Origin: Colimorpha sp964483145
GTDB lineage: Bacteria > Bacteroidota > Bacteroidia > Bacteroidales > P3
Assembly (NCBI GenBank): GCA_964483145.1
Contig: CAZAAK010000001.1
Location: forward strand, 24,997 to 88,996
Length of the DNA stretch: 64,000 nucleotides
Direction: 5' to 3'
The position numbers and the translations under genes are program-made. Under the pieces are notes generated by a model. That model was not told where the DNA came from and made no database searches. It saw only the letters and a list, made by a program, of their open reading frames with translations. This document shows positions 33,135 to 43,533 of this stretch, piece after piece (the stretch's first letter is position 1; the number at the start of each line of letters is the position of its first letter).

Positions 33135-34097
33135 ATGAGCAAAATTATTGACACATTAGGTGTGGTGAAAACTGGCAAGTTTTGGAGAGAACTTGTCATC
33201 ATGACATTAGGCATGGCCGTGGCGGCTGCGGCTGTATACTATTTTTTGGTACCTAGCAAGCTTATCATCGGCACAATTTCAGGTCTTTCGATTGTACTGA
33301 ACAGTCTTTTTGAGCTAGCGGGCATCCACATAGGCCTATCGGCCATTATCATGGCCATCAACGCCATCTTGCTGATATTGGCGTGGGTGCTGGTTGGGCA
33401 CGAGTTTGGGGCCAAGACGGTCTACACTGCCATGATTTTGGGGCCGCTCACTGATTTTTGGGATGCCGTCCTGCCGTGGCAGACCTTTGCGCACGACAAC
33501 CCCATCACTGGGTCGCCTTCGGTGATGGGCGACCCTTGGCTTGACCTTTGCTGTTTTGTGCTTGTGTTGAGCGCTTCGCAGGCTTTGATGTTTAGTATCA
33601 ATGCCTCTACCGGCGGGTTGGATATCTTGGCCAAGATTGTGAACAAGTACCTCCATTTCGAGATAGGCACTTCCGTTAGCATTGCCGGTGCTGTCATCTG
33701 CTGCACAGCTTTCTTTATCAACGACTTTCGTATGGTGGTCATTGGCCTTATCGGCACCTGGATTAACGGTTTGGTGGTGGACTACTTTACGGCTTCGCTC
33801 AACAACCGCAAGCGTGTTTGCATTGTTTCGAAGGAGTACGACCGGTTGCGGCACTACATTATAGAAGACATCAAGCGCGGTTGCACGCTTTATGAGGTGA
33901 TAGGTGGCTACAGCAACGAAAAATCCATTGAATTGGAGACCCTCCTGACCAAAGACGAGTTCAGCAAGCTTATGGCATACATCAAGGACAATGACATCCA
34001 GGCCTTTATGACTGCAGGAAATGTTAGTGAGGTTTATGGTCTTTGGACCAAGCACAGCAAACGTAAAAAGATGCAGAAACAGGCTGAAGAACGCTAA
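33135..34097 (+). CDS. YitT family membrane protein
   Basis: A 320-residue YitT/DUF161 protein with about six membrane helices (the GTISGLSIVLNS and NASTGGLDILAKIVNKY blocks are typical repeats) and a C-terminal DUF2179 domain (about 215-305, KRVCIVSKEYDRLRHYIIEDIKRG). Function is not known; a transport role is presumed. It lies 74 bp after the polyferredoxin gene and 29 bp before the CPBP gene on the same strand. Confidence 0.87.
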   Translation: MSKIIDTLGVVKTGKFWRELVIMTLGMAVAAAAVYYFLVPSKLIIGTISGLSIVLNSLFELAGIHIGLSAIIMAINAILLILAWVLVGHEFGAKTVYTAMILGPLTDFWDAVLPWQTFAHDNPITGSPSVMGDPWLDLCCFVLVLSASQALMFSINASTGGLDILAKIVNKYLHFEIGTSVSIAGAVICCTAFFINDFRMVVIGLIGTWINGLVVDYFTASLNNRKRVCIVSKEYDRLRHYIIEDIKRGCTLYEVIGGYSNEKSIELETLLTKDEFSKLMAYIKDNDIQAFMTAGNVSEVYGLWTKHSKRKKMQKQAEER

Positions 34098-34126
34098 ATG
34101 GACTTACCCTCAAAATCAAAGAAACG

Positions 34127-35386
34127 ATGAATAGACCTAGACGCTACAACAAACGCTACTTACCTATGCTTTGGATAGGCTTGGCCCTTTGGCTACTGTC
34201 CATGCTGGTATCGTCAATAATTGATAAAATCGGCAGCGGCTCTGCCGGCCAGGAGGTCCTGTTTGAAATGGGCAAGAGAATCTTTAGGCAGTGGCCCGTT
34301 GGAACGGTTCTGTTGCTTTGCCTTTTGCAGCCTGTTTTGGAGGAGCTGAGCTTTCGGCTGTGGGGCGTGGGCAAGCGGTGGATGACTATTGTGGGGCTTG
34401 TTTTGATGGCAATCTTCTCGGTGAGTGAGATGGGACTGTGGGGACTATTGTGGGTGGCCGCTTTTGTGGCGGTGTGGCTTGCCGTTAAGGACAAGGTTGT
34501 GCAGAATTGGATTAATGCCGTTGTTACCTCGGCTTGTTTTGCCCTCTGTCATATTTCGGGATTTGGTGGATTTTCGCTAGGCATGGTGCTGGGGTTGACC
34601 GATATTTTTGGCATGGCCCTGGTGATGTGCTGGTTGGTAATAAACGTTAGTTTTTGGCTTTCGTGCCTTTTGCATGTACTCAACAATAGCCTAGCTATCC
34701 TTTTGCCATTGCTGCTACTGGCCAAGCCGGTGACGGTAAGCGAAGAAGGCGTTACCCTTTCGTTGGAGCCGATGAGGGCTTTTGCCGACAACAGCGCACT
34801 GATGGAGGGGGCCTCTATGCTGACGGAGCTAGACACCCCTACCGGAGAGTTCTACATTGTGGGAGAACCCGCCGAGATAGCCAGCCTTTTGGCAGAGGCT
34901 GTCGACAGCACGCCGGATGTTTACTATGATTGGGCAAGCAAGGGTGAGAGCCTCGAGGAGCGTGTGGTTTTTCGTGTGAAATACAGCCAGCCGCAGCAAC
35001 CCGATCTTGCCTACCTGCGCGAAGCCTTTGGCCCGATGGTTGAGACCTTCTATGACGGTGATGGCCTTGTATACGACACCACCTCCACATGGCTCAAGGC
35101 GATTTGGAAGGTCTACCCCGATGGTAGCGAAGAGGCGGTAGGCTCGGCGGATGGTCCCGCTCTGAGCCGTGCCGAGAATGCCCAAATCATAGGTCGAAAT
35201 AATCGTATTGTGAAGGAGTATGTGGCAGAGGCCGATTCTGCCGTGACGGTCACGCCTTATTGCCTTGAACGCCAGAATGCCCTAACGGAGATGATGGCGG
35301 GCAGTGCAGCGGTTTTGGACAAGACTTACGGCTACAGAATCGACCTACGCCCAGCCAAAGAGGTTAGCCTAATTACCGTTAGATAA
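34127..35386 (+). CDS. CPBP-family intramembrane metalloprotease with unknown C-terminal domain
   Basis: A 419-residue protein. The first half is a CAAX/CPBP intramembrane protease: motif 1 LEELSFRLWGV (about 71-81), motif 2 FALCHISGF (His at about 143) and motif 3 HVLNNSL. The Glu-Glu...Arg and His residues needed for metal catalysis are present. Residues about 210-419 form a soluble domain I do not recognise, with VFRVKYSQPQQPDLAYLREAF and IWKVYPDGSEE. It is not part of usual CPBP proteins. The substrate is unknown. Confidence 0.78.
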   Translation: MNRPRRYNKRYLPMLWIGLALWLLSMLVSSIIDKIGSGSAGQEVLFEMGKRIFRQWPVGTVLLLCLLQPVLEELSFRLWGVGKRWMTIVGLVLMAIFSVSEMGLWGLLWVAAFVAVWLAVKDKVVQNWINAVVTSACFALCHISGFGGFSLGMVLGLTDIFGMALVMCWLVINVSFWLSCLLHVLNNSLAILLPLLLLAKPVTVSEEGVTLSLEPMRAFADNSALMEGASMLTELDTPTGEFYIVGEPAEIASLLAEAVDSTPDVYYDWASKGESLEERVVFRVKYSQPQQPDLAYLREAFGPMVETFYDGDGLVYDTTSTWLKAIWKVYPDGSEEAVGSADGPALSRAENAQIIGRNNRIVKEYVAEADSAVTVTPYCLERQNALTEMMAGSAAVLDKTYGYRIDLRPAKEVSLITVR

Positions 35387-35428
35387 TCCGACAATTCCAA
35401 TCCAGTCCTACAAAAAAAGCAATCTATC

Positions 35429-36838
35429 ATGAACAGACGACAATTCCTCAAATCCCTTGGCGCAGGCGCCTTGACCGCAACGGCCCTTGCTGCCGGATGC
35501 GACAACCCCAACCAAACGCAGGCCGAAGGCTTTGCGCTAGGCGAGGTGCCTACCGACAAAATGACCTACCGCACCGGCACTCATGGTGAGAAGGTTTCGC
35601 TGCTAGGGTATGGCTGGATGAGGCTACCCACAGTGGACCCTGACGACCGCGAGAGCGACCTTGACCAGGAGAGCATCAATGAGTTGACGGACTATGCCCT
35701 AGCGCATGGGCTTAACCTTTTTGATACCTCGCCCCGTTACTGTCAGGCGCGTTCGGAGAATTCCCTTGGTATAGCCCTTTCGCGTCACAGGCGCGAGGAG
35801 TACCTTGTCAGTACCAAGCTTTCCAACCAAAACTACGATGTTTGGTCGCGGGAGGGGAGCATACGTATGTTTGAGGAATCGTTCGAAAAGTTGCGTGTGG
35901 ACTATATCGACTTTTATATGCTCCACTGCATTGGACTTCCCGCGCGTGACAACCAAGGCAACGAGATTGACCCGATGAAGGCTTTTTATGGCCGCTTTAT
36001 CGACAATGGCATGCTCGACTTCCTGTTGGAGCAGCGAGCCAAAGGACGCATCCGAAATTTGGGTTTTTCGTATCACGGCGATGTGAGGGTTTTCAACGAG
36101 GCCCTTTCGATGCACCCGAAGGTGCATTGGGACCATGTCCTGATTCAGCACAACTACATCAACTGGCAGCATGCCGGTGCACTGGCGGAGGACGGAAAAA
36201 GCGGTGATGCCAACTCGGAGTACCTCTACGGCGAGCTGGCTAAACGCGACATACCCGTGTTTGTCATGGAGCCGCTTTTGGGTGGACAGTTGGCATCGAT
36301 GCCCAAGTTTGCGGTGGATGAGATGAAAAGGCGTGAACCCGACCGGAGCGTGGCATCGTGGGCTTTCCGTTATGCGGGCAATCTGCCCCGTATACTCACC
36401 GTTTTGAGCGGGATGACCTATATGGAGCACCTCCAAGACAATCTGCGCACCATGTCGCCGCACAAACCCTTGAGCGACGACGAGTTGGATATGCTCAGGG
36501 ATATAGCCGTCCGCTATGCCGGCATCCGGCTCATCCCGTGCACCAATTGCCAATACTGCATGCCTTGCCCCTACGGCCTGGACATACCCACCATCTTCGC
36601 CCACTACAACAAGATGGTTAACGAGGGCAATGTTATAGGGGGAGAGCTTTCGGAGGAGGCCACGTGCGAGGAGCGGCGAGCTTATCGAAAAGCCCGTAGG
36701 GCCTTTTTGGTAGGGTATAACCGTGCAGTAGAGCCCGACCGACAGGCCGACCGTTGCATTGGCTGTGGCAGATGCCTGCCGGAATGCCCCCAACAGATCG
36801 ACATCCCGGGCAAGATGCGCATGATAGAGGAGTTGTAG
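35429..36838 (+). CDS. Tat-exported aldo/keto reductase with C-terminal ferredoxin motif
   Basis: A 469-residue protein. It starts with a twin-arginine signal RRQFLKSLGAGALTATALAAGC (3-24); the final Cys may also be lipidated. An aldo/keto reductase domain (about 50-355) has GYGWMRLP, NLFDTSPRY, and HCIGLP. The C-terminal region carries Cys motifs of the [4Fe-4S] reductases: CTNCQYCMPCPYGLDIP and CIGCGRCLPECPQQIDIP. The substrate is not known. tatA and tatC follow directly, so this is a likely client of the exporter encoded beside it. Confidence 0.88.
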   Translation: MNRRQFLKSLGAGALTATALAAGCDNPNQTQAEGFALGEVPTDKMTYRTGTHGEKVSLLGYGWMRLPTVDPDDRESDLDQESINELTDYALAHGLNLFDTSPRYCQARSENSLGIALSRHRREEYLVSTKLSNQNYDVWSREGSIRMFEESFEKLRVDYIDFYMLHCIGLPARDNQGNEIDPMKAFYGRFIDNGMLDFLLEQRAKGRIRNLGFSYHGDVRVFNEALSMHPKVHWDHVLIQHNYINWQHAGALAEDGKSGDANSEYLYGELAKRDIPVFVMEPLLGGQLASMPKFAVDEMKRREPDRSVASWAFRYAGNLPRILTVLSGMTYMEHLQDNLRTMSPHKPLSDDELDMLRDIAVRYAGIRLIPCTNCQYCMPCPYGLDIPTIFAHYNKMVNEGNVIGGELSEEATCEERRAYRKARRAFLVGYNRAVEPDRQADRCIGCGRCLPECPQQIDIPGKMRMIEEL

Positions 36839-36887
36839 CCGAGAATGTTGCCACCCAATAGAGTTGTAACTGTATAAAAATGAACAT

Positions 36888-37106
36888 ATGACACTTCTGT
36901 TTATTGGAACCACCGAGATAATCCTTATTGTTCTGGTTGTTTTGTTGCTTTTTGGCGGCAAGAAAATTCCGGAGCTTATGAAAGGGGTGGGCAAAGGTGT
37001 GAAAAGTTTTAGAGACGGAATGAACGGTGTGGAGGACCCTGACCAGTGCGACAGTCCATCAGCCAGAAAGGACTCCACCTCAAACAGCACCGACAAAAAT
37101 GCCTGA
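36888..37106 (+). CDS. tatA: twin-arginine translocase subunit TatA/TatE
   Basis: A 72-residue protein with the family layout: short N-terminus, one membrane helix (about 9-22, EIILIVLVVLLLFGG), a GGKKIPEL hinge and an amphipathic helix (about 27-45, KGVGKGVKSFRDGM), then an acidic disordered tail. TatA forms the pore of the Tat exporter. It lies 49 bp after the Tat-exported reductase and 22 bp before tatC. Confidence 0.93.
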   Translation: MTLLFIGTTEIILIVLVVLLLFGGKKIPELMKGVGKGVKSFRDGMNGVEDPDQCDSPSARKDSTSNSTDKNA

Positions 37107-37128
37107 CTACGCAATACTATAGCAGAAG

Positions 37129-37896
37129 GTGGACTTTTGGGATCATCTCGACGAGTTGCGCACCTGCTTGCTGAGGGCCTTGGTGGCGGTGGTGTTGTGT
37201 GCGGTGGCGGCTTTTTGCTGCAAGGGGTTGCTCTTTGATGTGGTTATGGCTCCAAGCAAGCCCGATTTTGTTACCTACCGTCTTTTCACTCGGCTCACGG
37301 GTGTGGGTAGCCACTTCCAGATATCGCTCTTCAACCCCGAGTTGGCGCAGCAGTTCATCGTCCACATGCGCGTGGCGTTATGGATGGGTTTGCTTGTGGT
37401 GTCGCCTTATGTGCTTTATCTGCTTTTCCACTTCATTGCCCCAGGCCTTTATGCCAACGAGCGCCGCTATGCCGTTGGTGCCGTTGGAAGCGGGTATGTG
37501 ATGTTCCTGTTTGGAGTGGCAATCAACTATTTTATTATCTTTCCCCTCACATTCCGTTTTTTGGGCACCTATCAAGTCAGCCCCGATGTGCCCAACCGGA
37601 TAGCCCTTACATCGTATGTTGGCATGTTGCTGATGCTTTGTTTTGTGATGGGGGTGGTTTTTGAGTTGCCAGTGCTATGCTGGCTTTTGGCCAAAGTGGG
37701 GGTACTCAAGGCGCATTGGATGACTCGCTATCGTCGCCACGCCATTGTGGCTATTGTTGTCCTTGCCGCTGTCATCACCCCTAGCGGGGATGCCATCACC
37801 CTTTTGGCTGTAGCCCTGCCCATATACCTTCTCTACGAAACTAGCGTGGCTCTGGTGCGGAGGGTCGAACGCAGAGCCCAGGTTAACGATCCGTAA
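37129..37896 (+). CDS. tatC: twin-arginine translocase subunit TatC
   Basis: A 255-residue TatC with six membrane helices. The N-terminal DFWDHLDELRTCLLRAL (2-18) is the signal-binding motif, and FELPVLCWLLAKVGV and ITPSGDAITL are the conserved later blocks. TatC recognises the twin-arginine signal. The start is a GTG at 37129; an in-frame stop 9 bp upstream rules out longer forms. There is a purine-rich AGAAG just before it. It lies in an operon-like run after tatA. TatB is not seen, as is usual for this phylum. Confidence 0.94.
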   Translation: MDFWDHLDELRTCLLRALVAVVLCAVAAFCCKGLLFDVVMAPSKPDFVTYRLFTRLTGVGSHFQISLFNPELAQQFIVHMRVALWMGLLVVSPYVLYLLFHFIAPGLYANERRYAVGAVGSGYVMFLFGVAINYFIIFPLTFRFLGTYQVSPDVPNRIALTSYVGMLLMLCFVMGVVFELPVLCWLLAKVGVLKAHWMTRYRRHAIVAIVVLAAVITPSGDAITLLAVALPIYLLYETSVALVRRVERRAQVNDP

Positions 37897-37934
37897 TGTA
37901 GAAATAAGAAACAACAAAAAAAGAATATAAAGAC

Positions 37935-39026
37935 ATGAAAAGAATCGTCCTATTGCTGATGCTGCTGCCGCTGATTTGCAATGCGCAGTGGGGCAGAACG
38001 CCCAAAGAACAACCCAAGCAGCCCGAAGTCCGCAACATCATTTTTGTGGTGGGTGACGGCATGGGGGTGGCGCAGGTCTACACCTCGGTGGTGGCGCAAG
38101 GAGGCGAAAACAGCGTTTTTTTGCGCTTCCCCTACACTGGTTTTTCGCGCACCTATTCCCACAACCGCTACACTACCGACAGCGGTGCGGGTGGTTCGGC
38201 CTTGATGACGGGTCACAAAGTGGACAACTACCACATTGCGCTGGGCCCCGATGGTACGCCCTATCCTTCCTTTCTCACCACAGCCAAACGCCTTTATGGC
38301 AAGGCTACCGGCTTTGTGGTTACTAGCAGTGTGCTAGATGCTACCCCAGCTGCCGCCTATGCTCATGTGAGCAACCGCAAACTCTTCGACTCCATTAGCA
38401 TGCAGATGGCGCAGTGCGATTTTGAAGTGATGGTGGGGGGCGACCTCAGTTGCTTCAAGCCCGAGAATCGGCACGACGGCCTATCCCCGCTGGATACCCT
38501 TAAGGCCCGTGGCTATGGCATGGCGTACAATACGATGGACCTGATGGCCCTTAAGGGGCGGCGCATATGCGGCTTGCTGTCGCCCAACAACCCACCCAAG
38601 GCCATGGACCGCGGGCGCTGGCTAGCCATGGGAACGATGAAAGCCATCGAAACCCTCAATGTGAGCGACAATGGTTTTGTGTTGATGGTTGAGGGGTCAC
38701 AAATCGACTGGGCCTGCCACAACAACGACAGCACCTACCTATTGGCCGAACTCGCTGATTTTGAGGATATGCTTGCCTGCGTGCTGGAATTTGCCGAGCG
38801 GGATGGTCACACCCTTGTTGTGGTTACGGCGGACCACGAAACAGGTGGACTCTCACTGCTCGATGGCAACATTGCCGATAGGCAGAGCAAGATTGCTTGG
38901 GCCACCAATAATCACTCGGGCCTGATGGTGCCGGTTTTTGCCTACGGCCCAGGAGCACAGAACTTCACTGGAGTTATGCAAAACGTTGATTTCTATAATA
39001 AATTCCTCCAGCTTCTCCAACAATAA
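37935..39026 (+). CDS. alkaline phosphatase family protein
   Basis: A 363-residue secreted phosphatase: signal peptide ending LICNAQ (about 13-18), then VGDGMG (metal ligand D41), the nucleophile region TTDSGAGGSALMTG (S83), EGSQIDWACHNND and TADHETGG with zinc/magnesium ligands, and NNHSGLMVPVFAYGP. All catalytic elements of the alkaline phosphatase superfamily are present. It acts in the periplasm or at the surface to release phosphate from monoesters. It is about 100 residues shorter than E. coli PhoA. It lies 38 bp after tatC. Confidence 0.9.
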   Translation: MKRIVLLLMLLPLICNAQWGRTPKEQPKQPEVRNIIFVVGDGMGVAQVYTSVVAQGGENSVFLRFPYTGFSRTYSHNRYTTDSGAGGSALMTGHKVDNYHIALGPDGTPYPSFLTTAKRLYGKATGFVVTSSVLDATPAAAYAHVSNRKLFDSISMQMAQCDFEVMVGGDLSCFKPENRHDGLSPLDTLKARGYGMAYNTMDLMALKGRRICGLLSPNNPPKAMDRGRWLAMGTMKAIETLNVSDNGFVLMVEGSQIDWACHNNDSTYLLAELADFEDMLACVLEFAERDGHTLVVVTADHETGGLSLLDGNIADRQSKIAWATNNHSGLMVPVFAYGPGAQNFTGVMQNVDFYNKFLQLLQQ

Positions 39027-39086
39027 ACTCTCTGCCTCTAGAGTGTATGTTAGGGGAGACGGAATTTTTTGATAAAAAGATCCTAT

Positions 39087-40433
<1,347 letters not shown>

Positions 40434-40564
40434 AATGGGTTTGAGGCTTGGATTTTGAGGTAGGGTAGGCTTTGCGTGCGCTCGAATTAGCCGAGGGCAA
40501 AATCCGTGGAGCTTGCCCAAAAAACGGATGGATATATTGTAAATGAAAAAAAAGAATTTGGGAC

Positions 40565-41188
40565 TTGTATGCTCCAATCTACGAGCGGGCCATGCGTATG
40601 GATAGGAAGTATTACCGCTATATGTATGAGCGCATACCGGAATTGATTGCGGGCAAGGATGTTTTGGAGATTGCCACAGGGCCCGGTTTGCTAGCAAAGC
40701 ATGTGGCTTATGCATCGGAGCGGATGGTGGCGACGGACTATTCCGAGGGCATGATAAAGCAAGCGTGCAAAGGAGAGTACAGCAACAAGCTAAGATTTGA
40801 AGTGGCGGATGCCACAAATCTCCCCTATGTAGCAGATTCCTTTGACGTTGTGTTGATAGCCAATGCGTTGCATGTTATGCCACACCCCGAAAAGGCGCTT
40901 GAGGAAATCGACAGGGTGTTGCGTGAGGGAGGAATATTGATTGCCCCGAATTTTGTTGGGCACAAGAAAGGAGTTGCAAGCAAGCTGTGGAGTGGTGTGC
41001 TAAGGCTTGCGGGGATAGCGTTCGACCACCAGTGGACCGCGGAGGAATACTTAACGTGGCTTGCAGATAGCGGTTGGCAGGTGGACTTTTCGAGGCTACT
41101 GAAGTCGAGGATTCCGATACAGTATGCGGAGTGCACCCGCAAAGCCGATGCTGGCATGCCGGCAGAAGCTAACGCTCAGCGGAATTGA
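40565..41188 (+). CDS. class I SAM-dependent methyltransferase, start disrupted by an A8 tract
   Basis: A 207-residue Methyltransf_11-type enzyme: motif I VLEIATGPGLLAKHV (about 33-47), MVATDYSEGMI, then DATNLPYVADSFDVVLIANALHVM (post I/motif II) and VLREGGILIAPNFVG (motif III). The only start in this frame is the TTG at 40565; a TGA at 40544 closes the frame upstream. An ATG at 40543 followed by eight A lies one base out of frame; with seven A it would read MKKRIWDLYAPIYERAM, which looks like a natural N-terminus. The substrate is unknown. It may be a frameshifted, slippage-corrected or TTG-started gene. Confidence 0.72.
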   Translation: MYAPIYERAMRMDRKYYRYMYERIPELIAGKDVLEIATGPGLLAKHVAYASERMVATDYSEGMIKQACKGEYSNKLRFEVADATNLPYVADSFDVVLIANALHVMPHPEKALEEIDRVLREGGILIAPNFVGHKKGVASKLWSGVLRLAGIAFDHQWTAEEYLTWLADSGWQVDFSRLLKSRIPIQYAECTRKADAGMPAEANAQRN

Positions 41189-41199
41189 TAGGGAGATTG

Positions 41200-43326
41200 T
41201 TATATCTTCATCGAGAGCGATATGCGATGCTTGCGCAAGTCTACCCCAATCACCTTTACCTTCACATGCTGGTGTATGTGCACCACTTCGTTGGGGTCTG
41301 TTACGCGGCGGTTGGCAAGTTGGCTGATATGCACTAGCCCGTCCTGATGTACGCCTACATCCACAAAGGCACCGAAGGCGGTGATGTTGGTAACGATGCC
41401 TGGTAGCACCATTCCCTCTGCTAGATCCTCGATACGGGAGACACTTTTGTCGAACTCAAAGGCTTCGAAATGGGCGCGTGGGTCGAGGCCTGGCTTGTCG
41501 AGTTCTTTGATGATATCGTGCAGGGTGGGTAGGCCGCAGTCGTCGGATACATAGTCCTCTATTTTGATTTTCTGCCGTGTTTCGCGGCTTTCCATCAGAT
41601 GCTCGACGGTGGTGTGGGCATCCTTGGCCATTTGTTCCACAAGGGCATAGCGTTCGGGATGGACAGCACTGTGGTCGAGAGGGTTGCGGCTTTCGCGCAC
41701 ACGCAAGAATCCGGCGCACTGCTCAAAGGCTTTTTCACCGAGACGCTCCACATTCTTTAGCTCGCTGCGCGAGGCGAAAGCGCCCTGCCGGTTGCGGTAA
41801 TCCACAATCTTGTCGGCCAAAGCTGGCCCTATGCCGCTTACATAACTCAGCAGTTCGCGGCTGGCGGTGTTCAGCTCCACACCCACGCTGTTCACACAAC
41901 TTACCACCACATCCTCTAGGCTTTCCTGCAGCATCTTTTGGTTGACATCGTGCTGATACTGGCCCACGCCGATGCTTTTGGGATCGATTTTGACTAGTTC
42001 GCTCAACGGGTCCATTAGCCGACGGCCGATGCTCACAGCGCCACGGACGGTGACATCGTAGTCGGGGAATTCGCGCCGGGCTACTTCGGAAGCGCTGTAG
42101 ACCGAGGCACCGTTTTCGCTGACCATTACGGTGATGACATTGCCCTCGAAATGGCACTGCCGAACCACCTCTTCGGTCTCGCGGCCTGCGGTGCCATTGC
42201 CAATGGCGATGGCTTCGATGCTGAAAGCCTTAACCAGCTCCTCCAGCCGGGCGATGGCGGCGTGCTCTTCGCGCACCGAGGTAAAGGGGTAGATGGTTTC
42301 GTTATGGAGGAGCTGCCCCTGAGCGTCCAGACAAACGGTTTTGCAGCCTGTGCGGAAGCCGGGGTCGATGGCCAGAATGCGTTTCTGCCCTAGCGGTGGA
42401 GCAAGTAGTAGCTGGCGCAGGTTCTCGGCAAAGACGCGGATAGCTTCCTTATCGGCCTTTTCTTTCAAAAGGTTGTAATATTCGGTTTCGATAGAGGGGG
42501 CAAGGAGGCGCTTGTAGCCGTCGCGAACAGCCAAACGCACCTGCTCCGAGGACTGGTAGCAACCGTTGACAAACTGACGTTCAAGGATTTGGTAGGCTTG
42601 TTCGTCGCTCTCGGGCATCACATGCACGCGAAGGATACCTTCCTCCTGACCGCGGAAGAGCGCCAGGATGCGGTGCGAAGGGGCGCGCATAGCGTTCTCT
42701 TTCCAGTCGAACCACGATTCGAATTTGGCGCCTTCCTCCTCTTTGTTTTTGGCTACTTTGGAGGAGAGCATAGCGCTGCGGCGGAAGAGGTTGCGCACCT
42801 TGTTGCGGGCCTGGGCATTCTCGCTGACGCGTTCGGCAATGATGTCGCGGGCCCCAGCAAGAGCATCATCGACATTGCTGACGCCTTTTTCGGGGTTGAG
42901 GTATTGCTCGGCCAGTTGGGCGGGGTTGCAGGAGTACTGTTTCTGCAACTCGTTGGCAAGGGGTTCGAGGCCGCGTTCGGTAGCCATAGTGGCGCGGGTG
43001 CGGCGCTTGGGCTTGTAGGGGAGGTAGAGGTCTTCGAGCTCCGTTGCATTGGTGGCGGCGAGGATTTGCTTCTGTAGTTCGGGGGGCAGCTTGCCCTGCT
43101 CGCTGATGGAGCTGAGGATGGCTTGGCGGCGTTTGTCGAGCTCCTTGAGGCGGGTCAAAAGGTCGCGGATAGCGGTTATCTGCACTTCGTTGAGGCTACC
43201 GGTGGCCTCTTTGCGGTAACGGGCGATGAAAGGGATTGTAGCCCCTTGTTCAAGCAGTTCTATGGTTTTTTCGACCTGACGAGCGCCGAGGTTCAGTTGC
43301 TCGGCAATAATGGAGGAATAGGACAT
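41200..43326 (-). CDS. tex: RNA-binding transcriptional accessory protein Tex
   Basis: A 708-residue Tex protein. The N-terminal helix-turn-helix region (IAEQLNLGARQVEKTIELLEQGATIPFIARYRKEATG) is followed by the YqgF-like RNase H fold domain (ILAIDPGFRTGCKTVCLDAQG), helix-hairpin-helix segments (YVSGIGPALADKIVDYR) and a C-terminal S1 RNA-binding domain (GIVTNITAFGAFVDVGVHQDGLVHIS). Tex binds nucleic acid and affects transcription termination and toxin expression in other bacteria. The ATG at 43326 fits the family; the frame opens at 43377. It converges with the methyltransferase gene, 11 bp apart. Confidence 0.95.
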   Translation of the reverse strand: MSYSSIIAEQLNLGARQVEKTIELLEQGATIPFIARYRKEATGSLNEVQITAIRDLLTRLKELDKRRQAILSSISEQGKLPPELQKQILAATNATELEDLYLPYKPKRRTRATMATERGLEPLANELQKQYSCNPAQLAEQYLNPEKGVSNVDDALAGARDIIAERVSENAQARNKVRNLFRRSAMLSSKVAKNKEEEGAKFESWFDWKENAMRAPSHRILALFRGQEEGILRVHVMPESDEQAYQILERQFVNGCYQSSEQVRLAVRDGYKRLLAPSIETEYYNLLKEKADKEAIRVFAENLRQLLLAPPLGQKRILAIDPGFRTGCKTVCLDAQGQLLHNETIYPFTSVREEHAAIARLEELVKAFSIEAIAIGNGTAGRETEEVVRQCHFEGNVITVMVSENGASVYSASEVARREFPDYDVTVRGAVSIGRRLMDPLSELVKIDPKSIGVGQYQHDVNQKMLQESLEDVVVSCVNSVGVELNTASRELLSYVSGIGPALADKIVDYRNRQGAFASRSELKNVERLGEKAFEQCAGFLRVRESRNPLDHSAVHPERYALVEQMAKDAHTTVEHLMESRETRQKIKIEDYVSDDCGLPTLHDIIKELDKPGLDPRAHFEAFEFDKSVSRIEDLAEGMVLPGIVTNITAFGAFVDVGVHQDGLVHISQLANRRVTDPNEVVHIHQHVKVKVIGVDLRKHRISLSMKI

Positions 43327-43354
43327 GGTGTTTTTTTTCAGTTTTTTTGAAATG

Positions 43355-43362
43355 CAAAGATA
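43355..43362 (-). promoter_or_regulatory. -7 box for tex
   Basis: TATCTTTG on the minus strand (TAnnTTTG), 28 nt before the ATG at 43326. The nearest TTG is 11 nt upstream. Confidence 0.55.
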
Positions 43363-43486
43363 CGACTTTTTTGGCAAATGCAGGGGTAAAACTTTTCCCG
43401 CACAAATCTGCAGTGGACCTAGTGTGTTATTTTACCCTACCTGAGGGGTGGGCATCGCTATGGCGGTGCTACTAGTGATGGACAAA

Positions 43487-43514
43487 AAAAGAGCCCGCGC
43501 AAGCGGGCTCTTTT
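43487..43514 (-). terminator. intrinsic terminator after the T9SS thioredoxin-fold gene
   Basis: Perfect 12-bp stem AAAAGAGCCCGC (43487-43498) / GCGGGCTCTTTT (43503-43514) with a GCAA tetraloop, followed on the minus strand by more T. It could serve both strands. Confidence 0.9.
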
Positions 43515-43533
43515 CTATCGTGGGCAAGAAAAT

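Noticed and set aside
35699..37114. Minus-strand frame of 471 codons opposite the Tat reductase and tatA
   Set aside because: Antisense of two certain genes; no domain recognised.
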